Assembly (NCBI GenBank): GCA_002348265.1 | Contig: DEAT01000023.1 | Location: forward strand, 1-5,135 | Reading direction: 5' to 3' | Length of the DNA stretch: 5,135 nucleotides | From: Gemmatimonadales bacterium UBA2975 | GTDB taxonomy: Bacteria; Gemmatimonadota; Gemmatimonadetes; Longimicrobiales; Gaopeijiaceae | Shown here: piece after piece, positions 1 to 5,135 of the stretch | Numbering within the stretch: position 1 is the stretch's first letter | How the letters are laid out: the number at the start of each line of letters is the position of its first letter | The notes under the pieces: generated by a model | Told to the model about the DNA's origin: nothing | Databases searched by the model: none | The model's input: the letters and a program-made list of their open reading frames with translations, nothing else | Position numbers and translations under genes: made by a program

Positions 1-1
1 A

Positions 2-259
2 GTCACGCAACGTGCAATTCGAAGGTTGGATTTATTTGAGTGGCTTGTGTGGGGTGTCGGTGCGTCAATGGCCTTGACCGCTGGTGCCGGGATCGCGTGG
101 ATGATGGGGGTTGCGGCCGGTTGGAGCTTCCGGCCGACATGGTTGGTGTTTTCGATGCTGCTTTTTGTGATCCCAGGCGGGGTCGCGATCATTCAAATGC
201 GTAAAGACGAACGGGGTTATGATTCCCGAATGAAGAACTGGATGTCGAAAGATGGCTGA
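2..259 (+). CDS. Small two-helix membrane protein, probably 5'-partial
   Basis: I do not recognise this family. The frame is open from the left edge of the window to a TGA at 257-259. The first possible start inside the window is TTG at 26, which would give 77 residues. The purine-rich GAAGG (21-25) touches that TTG, too close for a ribosome site, so the true start probably lies upstream. Numbered from the TTG, two hydrophobic stretches are visible, about residues 7-32 (rich in Gly and Ala) and 38-58. Between them is a short loop with Arg and Pro, and after them a charged tail of about 19 residues rich in Lys, Arg and Asp. This suggests an inner-membrane hairpin with a cytoplasmic C-terminus under the positive-inside rule. 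No catalytic motif is seen. Its last eight bases overlap the start of proS, so the two are probably translated together. Function unknown. Confidence 0.6.
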   Translation, partial: VTQRAIRRLDLFEWLVWGVGASMALTAGAGIAWMMGVAAGWSFRPTWLVFSMLLFVIPGGVAIIQMRKDERGYDSRMKNWMSKDG

Positions 260-1712
260 TAATAAAAATCTGACCCCCAGGGCCGAAGATTTCTCCACTT
301 GGTATAACGAGGTGGTCCAGCGTGCAGAACTGGCCGACTACTCACCAGTGCGAGGTAGCATGGTGATAAGGCCGTGGGGTTATGGCATATGGGAAAACAT
401 GCAGCGCGCTTTGGATGAAATGTTCAAGGAGACCGGGCACGAGAATGCTTACTTCCCTCTCCTAATCCCATTGTCCTTTATCGAGAAGGAGAAGGAGCAC
501 ATTGAGGGGTTTGCTCCGGAACTTGCTGTCGTAACAAAAGCTGGGGGGAAAGAACTGGAGGAACCCTACGTGATCAGGCCCACTTCCGAGACCATCATCT
601 ACTCGATGTATGCGAAGTGGGTTCAGAGTTACAGGGATTTGCCGATACTCATGAACCAATGGGCAAACGTCATGCGCTGGGAAATGAGGACAAGGCTTTT
701 CCTACGCACGGCCGAATTTCTCTGGCAGGAGGGGCATACAGCTCATGCGACTGCCGGTGAGGCTGAAGAGGAGACTCTGATGATCCTCGACATATACCGA
801 AAATTCATGGAAGACTGGATCGGTATGCCTCCGATAACAGGTCTAAAGTCCGAATCAGAGAAGTTTGCTGGCGCAGTGCGGAGTTATTCCTGTGAGGCAC
901 TTATGCAGGACAACAAGGCCCTCCAGGCAGGGACGTCACACTTCTTAGGGCAGAATTTCGCAAGACAGTTCGATTTGAAGTTTCAGTCTGAGGGAGGGCA
1001 AGAAGAGTACGCTTGGAACACTTCGTGGGGTGTCTCGACTCGACTGATTGGGGGACTCGTCATGACGCATGGGGATGATAAGGGCCTGATCGTCCCCCCA
1101 CGCCTTTCACCGACCCAAGTAGTTATTGTACCGATCCTTAAGGGTGAGGATTCGAGTTTGGTTTTAGAGAAGACGAAAGAGGTAGAGAGTCGGTTGAAGG
1201 CAGCTGGGGTACGGGTGAAGATTGACGCGCGAGATAATGTTTCCCCGGGAGTGAAGTACTACGAGTGGGAGCGGAAAGGTGTCCCGTACCGGATGGAGAT
1301 TGGGCCAAAGGATATCGAGAAGGGATCCGTTGCGTTGGCCCGTAGGGTGGTTCCTAGCGGAGCCAAGCGAAAGTCTTTCGTGATGGAGGATCAGGCTGTC
1401 GCTGAGATGCCGAATCTTCTCGAGGAGTTTCAGACGGAACTTCGAGATGCTTCTGTAGCTCGGAGAGAAGAGAATACTGTCCGGGGGGTAAGAACGATCA
1501 ATGAACTTCAAGAAGCCTTGGATGGTGGTGCGGGATTCGTATTCACTGGATGGAATGGAGACCCTTCAGTCGAAGAAGAGGTAAAAGGTCTCACGAAGGC
1601 CACGATCCGCTGTCTGCCAAGTGAGGAGTTCCGTTCTCCACAGACGCCTGTGAAATGCGTATCTGGTGCGGGTGAGTCGGTAACGGAGGTGGCTTGGGCG
1701 AGATCTTATTGA
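252..1712 (+). CDS. proS: Prolyl-tRNA synthetase, archaeal/eukaryotic-type (class II)
   Basis: This cytoplasmic enzyme joins proline to tRNA(Pro) using ATP. The 486 residues match the short archaeal/eukaryotic-type form. The catalytic core runs to about residue 285. It shows RPTSET at 109-114, class II motif 2 around 142-165 (RWEMRTR, then FLWQEGHTAH), the proline-pocket stretch TSHFLGQN at 228-235, and motif 3 with THGDDKGL at 272-279. The anticodon-binding domain spans about 288-400 and a C-terminal domain about 405-486, ending in the family's conserved terminal Tyr. There is no insertion editing domain between motifs 2 and 3, unlike the roughly 570-residue bacterial form. Only two cysteines (454 and 469) remain in the C-terminal domain, where many relatives have four zinc ligands. 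The ATG start gives the family's usual N-terminus (TPRAEDFSTWYNE). Its ribosome site is weak, so coupling to the upstream gene (8-base overlap) is likely. The 3' end overlaps lysA by 19 bases. Confidence 0.97.
   Translation: MADNKNLTPRAEDFSTWYNEVVQRAELADYSPVRGSMVIRPWGYGIWENMQRALDEMFKETGHENAYFPLLIPLSFIEKEKEHIEGFAPELAVVTKAGGKELEEPYVIRPTSETIIYSMYAKWVQSYRDLPILMNQWANVMRWEMRTRLFLRTAEFLWQEGHTAHATAGEAEEETLMILDIYRKFMEDWIGMPPITGLKSESEKFAGAVRSYSCEALMQDNKALQAGTSHFLGQNFARQFDLKFQSEGGQEEYAWNTSWGVSTRLIGGLVMTHGDDKGLIVPPRLSPTQVVIVPILKGEDSSLVLEKTKEVESRLKAAGVRVKIDARDNVSPGVKYYEWERKGVPYRMEIGPKDIEKGSVALARRVVPSGAKRKSFVMEDQAVAEMPNLLEEFQTELRDASVARREENTVRGVRTINELQEALDGGAGFVFTGWNGDPSVEEEVKGLTKATIRCLPSEEFRSPQTPVKCVSGAGESVTEVAWARSY
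1685..1689 (+). promoter_or_regulatory. Ribosome binding site for lysA inside the proS end
   Basis: A perfect GGAGG lies four bases before the TTG at 1694, within the last codons of proS. It is the best Shine-Dalgarno match at any junction in this window. The spacing is a little short but workable for 1694. It is 19 bases from the alternative TTG at 1709, which is too far. It therefore favours the upstream TTG as the lysA start. Confidence 0.6.
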
Positions 1713-2956
1713 CTCGTCCGTTCCCACGAGTCAACGGTCATCTTCTCTGCGGCGAGGTCCCTCTACAGGACCTCGCCGCAGACTTTGGAACACCGCTCTA
1801 CGTCTACGACCTCAAATGGATTCGCAGCCGCGTAGCCCTTTTTCGTGATGCGTTCTCCGAGGTGGATCCCGTTATTGCATACTCGGTGAAGGCAAATGGA
1901 AACCTGTCGTTACTCCGTGAACTCTCGGACCTTGGATGTGGTGCCGATATCACAAGTGGAGGAGAGTTATTCAGAGCACGCTCAGCCGGCATCGAAGGAA
2001 TGAAGATTGTCTTTGCCGGAGTTGGGAAGTCTGAGGATGAGATCGAGTTTGCCTTAGATGAGGGGATTTACGCGTTTAATGTCGAAAGCCACTCCGAGTT
2101 GCAGCGCATAAACCTCGTAGCTGAGAGAAAAGGAGTAACCGCGCGCTTTGGCGTTCGGGTGAACCCAGGCGTGATTGCGTCAACGCCGCACGAGTACACT
2201 GCGACCGGACACTCGGACACAAAATTCGGTGTGCCGTGGGAGGAAGCACAGGAACTCTACCGGTGGGCTCTTGAGCAGGAGTCACTTGATCCTGTCGGCA
2301 TTGACGTGCACATCGGTTCACAGATAGCCGAGATCGAACCGTACATAGCCGCGCTTACTCGCGTTCTAAAATTGGCGAGTGACCTCTCCGGTGAAGGTGT
2401 GCCACTGGAGTATGTCGACATCGGAGGAGGATTTGGGATCGACGATGGTCAGGTGGCTGCGCTCGATATCGACGCTTTAGCGCGTGAGATAGTACCGAGA
2501 GTGATGGACTCTGGTTTGCAACTGATTCTTGAGCCTGGGCGAGCGCTAGTGGCCGACGGCGGTGCATTGCTCACAAAGGTAGAATACGTGAAAACGAATG
2601 CTCAGAAAGTTTTTGTGATCATGGACAGTGGTATGAGCGAGTTGATCCGACCCAGCCACTACGGAGGTTATCATGAGATTGAGCCCGCAGGGCCCATAGC
2701 AGGCCGTATGGACGCTGTGGTCGATATAGTAGGCCCGGTGTGTGAGACAGGTGATTTTTTCGCGATTGGTCGGTCTATGCCCATGCCCGAAGAGGGTGAA
2801 CTTCTGGCAGTTCGAACCGTTGGCGCATACGGTTTCACGATGGCTTCCAATTATAATGGACGGCGTAGACCAGCCGAGGTGCTGGTTGATGGAACTGAGG
2901 TGCGGCTCGTGAGGAGTCGTGAGACATATCTGGACCTTACCCGCGGAGAACTATGA
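1694..2956 (+). CDS. lysA: Diaminopimelate decarboxylase
   Basis: This PLP-dependent enzyme (fold type III, alanine-racemase-like barrel) decarboxylates meso-diaminopimelate to L-lysine, the last step of the DAP pathway, in the cytoplasm. The 420 residues are normal for the family. Visible marks are YSVKAN at 63-68 with PLP-lysine K66, HIGSQ at 206-210, the phosphate-binding glycine run GGGFG at 244-248, EPGR at 280-283, the active-site CETGD at 350-354 with C350, and YGFTMASNYN at 379-388. The C350 region and the SNYN-to-AEVLVDG ending fit diaminopimelate rather than ornithine or arginine decarboxylases. No ATG is available near the N-terminus. TTG 1694 follows a GGAGG and is preferred. TTG 1709, which overlaps the proS stop as TTGA, would remove five residues and is also plausible. 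The gene overlaps proS by 19 bases and guaA by 4. A perfect 15-bp hairpin is embedded at codons 18-30. Confidence 0.95.
   Translation: MGEILLTRPFPRVNGHLLCGEVPLQDLAADFGTPLYVYDLKWIRSRVALFRDAFSEVDPVIAYSVKANGNLSLLRELSDLGCGADITSGGELFRARSAGIEGMKIVFAGVGKSEDEIEFALDEGIYAFNVESHSELQRINLVAERKGVTARFGVRVNPGVIASTPHEYTATGHSDTKFGVPWEEAQELYRWALEQESLDPVGIDVHIGSQIAEIEPYIAALTRVLKLASDLSGEGVPLEYVDIGGGFGIDDGQVAALDIDALAREIVPRVMDSGLQLILEPGRALVADGGALLTKVEYVKTNAQKVFVIMDSGMSELIRPSHYGGYHEIEPAGPIAGRMDAVVDIVGPVCETGDFFAIGRSMPMPEEGELLAVRTVGAYGFTMASNYNGRRRPAEVLVDGTEVRLVRSRETYLDLTRGEL
1746..1782 (+). repeat. Perfect 15-bp inverted repeat (strong RNA hairpin) inside lysA
   Basis: The left arm TCTGCGGCGAGGTCC (1746-1760) is the exact reverse complement of the right arm (1768-1782), with the loop CTCTACA between them. 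Eleven of the 15 pairs are G:C, so the mRNA should fold stably. The next pair outward (1745/1783) is a mismatch. The element codes for LysA residues 18-30 and begins 33 bases after the proS stop codon. No T-run follows it on either strand, so it is not a standard intrinsic terminator. The repeat is directly visible. A regulatory or mRNA-stabilising role is inference. Confidence 0.8.
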
Positions 2957-4506
2957 GTCACGAGCATGATCGAGTTCTGATTCTTGATTTTGGGTCTCAG
3001 TTTACTCAGTTGATAGCGCGTCGCATAAGAGAAGAGCGCGTTTATTGTGAAATCCATCCTCCTACACGCTCACTGGATTGGATCCGTGAGTGGAACCCTG
3101 CAGCAGTGATTCTTTCGGGTGGGCCCAATTCAGTTTACGAAGAAGGTGTGCCGAAAACGGATCCACAGCTTTTAGCCTTGGGGCTCCCGATTTTGGGCAT
3201 ATGCTATGGCATGCAATTGATCGCTCAGATGGAAGGAGCAGAGGTATTGCATGGGCATCGAGAATATGGGAGGGCGGAACTTACTGTTAGGGCCTCAGGA
3301 GGCCTCTTCGCCGGGTTTGATGAAGAGAGTGAGACGACGGTGTGGTGTTCACATGGAGATCATGTCGACGATCCGCCAGAGGGGTATGAACGCGTTGCGT
3401 CTACAGAAACACTTCCGACTGCTGCATTCAGAGCTGTAGATGGGCGCAGGATTTGGGGTGTGCAGTTCCACCCAGAGGTAGCGCATACGACTAGGGGTGA
3501 CGACATCATCTCGAATTTCCTGTTCGAAGTCGCTGGCGTGTCGCCGACGTGGACACCGGGGGCTTTTGTAGAGGAGGCTATCGAAAGGATTCGGAAACAA
3601 ATTGGTGGTGCCACCGCAGTATGCGGGCTATCCGGTGGTGTGGATTCTTCCGTGGCTGCGATGTTAGTGCATCGTGCGATCGGTGATCGGCTCACTTGCA
3701 TTTTTGTCGACCATGGACTCTTGCGTAAAGACGAGCGCCAGCAGGTCGAGACCATGTTTCGTTCCCACTACGATATGAACCTAGTGGTGGAAGACGCAGC
3801 CGATTTGTTCCTTGATGATCTAGCGGGGGTGACGGATCCAGAGGCCAAGCGAAAAGCAATTGGGAAACGGTTTATCGAAGTGTTCGATGCGACGGCAAGA
3901 AGGGAGGGCACGGGTGCTTCATTCTTGGTCCAGGGAACCCTTTACCCAGATGTTATCGAATCTGTCTCTGCGGGCGGTCCATCTGTCACAATTAAATCTC
4001 ACCACAACGTTGGTGGATTACCTGAAGATGTGCCTTTCGAGCTTGTAGAGCCCTTGCGAGAGCTCTTTAAGGACGAGGTTCGGGCAGTTGGTCGGGAGTT
4101 GGGTTTGCCTCCTCAGTTCGTGGGTCGCCACCCTTTCCCTGGTCCTGGGCTCGCCATCCGAGTTATAGGCGATATTACCAGAGAGCGACTTGAAACGCTG
4201 CGTGAAGCAGATGCGATCTACCTAGAGGAGATTCGGGCTGCCGACCTTTACGACTCTATTTGGCAGGCTTTCGCTGTTCTTCTCCCAGTGCAGTCCGTAG
4301 GAGTCATGGGTGATGCCCGAACATATGAAAACGTTCTCGCTCTGCGGGCGGTCACGTCTCGAGATGGAATGACAGCTGACTGGTTTCCATTCCCGCACGA
4401 GGTGCTTGGCCGGATATCGACCCGCATCATTAACGAGGTCAAGGGCGTCAATCGAGTGACTTACGACGTCAGCTCCAAGCCGCCGGCAACGATTGAGTGG
4501 GAATGA
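2953..4506 (+). CDS. guaA: GMP synthase (glutamine-hydrolysing)
   Basis: This cytoplasmic enzyme converts XMP, ATP and glutamine to GMP, the last step of guanine nucleotide synthesis. The 517 residues hold both activities in one chain. The class I glutamine amidotransferase domain (about 1-195) has the nucleophile C84 in GICYGMQ and the partners H173 and E175 in FHPEV. The ATP-pyrophosphatase domain (about 203-390) has the P-loop SGGVDSS at 227-233 and FVDHGLLRKDE at 251-261. The C-terminal dimerisation and XMP-binding part (about 391-517) has GRHPFPGPGLAIR at 391-403 and the expected ending KPPATIEWE. All key residues are present, so it should be active. The ATG overlaps the lysA stop as ATGA, with GGAG at 2945-2948 four bases before it. 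The 3' end overlaps the next gene, also by ATGA. Confidence 0.98.
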   Translation: MSHEHDRVLILDFGSQFTQLIARRIREERVYCEIHPPTRSLDWIREWNPAAVILSGGPNSVYEEGVPKTDPQLLALGLPILGICYGMQLIAQMEGAEVLHGHREYGRAELTVRASGGLFAGFDEESETTVWCSHGDHVDDPPEGYERVASTETLPTAAFRAVDGRRIWGVQFHPEVAHTTRGDDIISNFLFEVAGVSPTWTPGAFVEEAIERIRKQIGGATAVCGLSGGVDSSVAAMLVHRAIGDRLTCIFVDHGLLRKDERQQVETMFRSHYDMNLVVEDAADLFLDDLAGVTDPEAKRKAIGKRFIEVFDATARREGTGASFLVQGTLYPDVIESVSAGGPSVTIKSHHNVGGLPEDVPFELVEPLRELFKDEVRAVGRELGLPPQFVGRHPFPGPGLAIRVIGDITRERLETLREADAIYLEEIRAADLYDSIWQAFAVLLPVQSVGVMGDARTYENVLALRAVTSRDGMTADWFPFPHEVLGRISTRIINEVKGVNRVTYDVSSKPPATIEWE

Positions 4507-5060
4507 CGCTCGAAATCTATCAACAAGAATTACGTCGTGCTTACGTGCGTGGCGGCCCCGGAGCAATCATCTCGGGAGGGGTTTGGTTCGCTGCAGCCTT
4601 AACAGCGACGTATTCAAGCATCTCTGACGGCTTCTTTCTGTTGTTCTTCGCAGGCATGTTCATTTTCCCGGCGTCTAAATTTGCTCTCAAATTGTTTTTT
4701 CAAAGAGCTCCCGAGTCAAAATCCAACCCTGGCGGTTTGATTTGCCTTGAAACTGTCTTTCCAATGATCGGTGGATTGTTTGCAGCGTCGTTGCTACTTC
4801 CGTACCGCCCAGAATTCGTGTTCTCGGTCTCTGCAATCGCCGTAGGTACACATTACTTCGGTTTCAGAACAGCTTATGGTGACTGGACGTACTGGGTTTT
4901 CGGAGCTGCGCTTTGCATGATCGGTATATCCTCGATTGCGCTGGCGACTCCGTCATCAAATTCGGTTCCGTTTATCGTTGCGATCGTGGAGATTGTTTTT
5001 GGAACCGGGCTCATCCTAGCCGACCGAATAGAACGAATCTCTATAGACGAAACTGGATGA
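4503..5060 (+). CDS. Six-helix integral membrane protein of unknown function
   Basis: The preferred start is the ATG at 4503, which overlaps the guaA stop as ATGA and gives 185 residues. A GTG two codons earlier (4497) is possible but less likely. Six hydrophobic segments are visible, at about 20-40, 43-66, 79-100, 104-120, 129-149 and 153-174. A polar loop rich in Ser, Lys and Pro sits at 68-78, and the N-terminus is short and charged (QQELRRAY). Motif-like patches are RGGPG at 16-20, a Glu in the third helix region (E83), and VGTHYFGFRTAYGD at 114-127. The latter carries His, Arg, Tyr and Asp next to a membrane segment and could be a functional site. From memory it resembles uncharacterised small membrane proteins of the DUF7010 kind; this is a weak assignment. 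No signal peptide, transporter signature or enzyme motif is recognised. The gene ends with another ATGA overlap, so it is probably co-translated with both neighbours. Confidence 0.8.
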   Translation: MTLEIYQQELRRAYVRGGPGAIISGGVWFAAALTATYSSISDGFFLLFFAGMFIFPASKFALKLFFQRAPESKSNPGGLICLETVFPMIGGLFAASLLLPYRPEFVFSVSAIAVGTHYFGFRTAYGDWTYWVFGAALCMIGISSIALATPSSNSVPFIVAIVEIVFGTGLILADRIERISIDETG

Positions 5061-5135
5061 TTTACAAAGCAGTTACCAACTACTGCTTGTCGCTCGGTAA
5101 TCCCGAAACGTCCGATGGCTTCGTGATGCTTGTAT
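5057..5135 (+). CDS. Start of a further operon gene, 3'-partial
   Basis: An ATG at 5057 overlaps the stop of the preceding membrane protein as ATGA, the same arrangement as at the lysA/guaA and guaA/membrane-protein junctions. The frame stays open for 26 codons to the window edge and begins MIYKAVTNYCLSLGNPETSD. Upstream there is only weak purine-rich sequence (GACGAAACTGG), so coupling would drive its translation. The visible part is soluble-looking with no membrane segment. The YCLSL stretch vaguely recalls the N-terminus of MmcQ/YjbR-like proteins, but too little is present to assign a family. It is supported mainly by the overlap pattern. Confidence 0.5.
   Translation, partial: MIYKAVTNYCLSLGNPETSDGFVMLV

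Noticed and set aside
114..136. 7-bp all-GC inverted repeat (CGGCCGG / CCGGCCG, 9-base loop) in the first gene
   Set aside because: A 7-bp stem is expected by chance several times in 5 kb, and no T-run follows it.
3291..3306. GGCCTC repeated directly and as a 6-bp inverted repeat in guaA
   Set aside because: The 2-base spacing cannot form a proper loop and the repeat is short; it is consistent with coding sequence.
4222..4566. Minus-strand frames of 67-131 codons opposite guaA (also 3360-3755) and opposite proS (1164-1511)
   Set aside because: They are Arg/Ser-rich shadow translations fully antisense to strong conserved genes, with no family resemblance or ribosome site.
5064..5090. Hairpin with AAGCAGT / ACTGCTT arms (nine pairs if one bulge is allowed) after the membrane-protein stop, a possible terminator
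   Set aside because: The stem is short and AT-rich, no T-run follows, and an open overlapping frame continues through it.
1..5135. Possible defence, mobile, CRISPR or biosynthetic-cluster system
   Set aside because: All sequence is accounted for by housekeeping and small membrane genes. No repeats in arrays, transposase, integrase, nuclease or toxin motifs are seen.

Overview
This window looks like one compact bacterial operon, read entirely on the + strand. It holds six consecutive reading frames with no untranslated base between them: a small membrane protein (its start is probably outside the window), proS (prolyl-tRNA synthetase), lysA (diaminopimelate decarboxylase), guaA (GMP synthase), a six-helix membrane protein of unknown function, and the first 26 codons of another frame that runs off the end. 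Every junction is an overlap: 8, 19, 4, 4 and 4 bases in order. This points to translational coupling on a single transcript. No promoter, intrinsic terminator, RNA gene, mobile element or CRISPR array is visible.

The three recognised genes are core housekeeping functions: charging tRNA(Pro), the last step of lysine synthesis from meso-diaminopimelate, and the last step of GMP synthesis. They share no pathway, so the grouping looks like a growth-linked operon rather than a dedicated system. The source is clearly bacterial (a DAP-pathway lysA and one-polypeptide guaA), although ProS is the archaeal/eukaryotic-type form found in scattered bacterial phyla. From memory of the protein style, Gemmatimonadota or a neighbouring environmental lineage is my best guess. 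This is inference and not proven by the window. Base composition looks moderate (mid-50s % GC by eye, not counted) and even across the genes, with no sign of recent transfer.

The most unusual signal is a perfect 15-bp inverted repeat with a 7-base loop (1746-1782). It lies inside the 5' part of lysA, 33 bases after the proS stop codon. It is far longer than expected by chance in 5 kb and sits where an RNA structure could set lysA-guaA expression or protect a proS mRNA end. Other points of note are a TTG-only start for lysA, a ProS C-terminal domain with only two of the usual four zinc-ligand cysteines, and the two unassigned membrane proteins. I found no convincing new defence, mobile or biosynthetic system.
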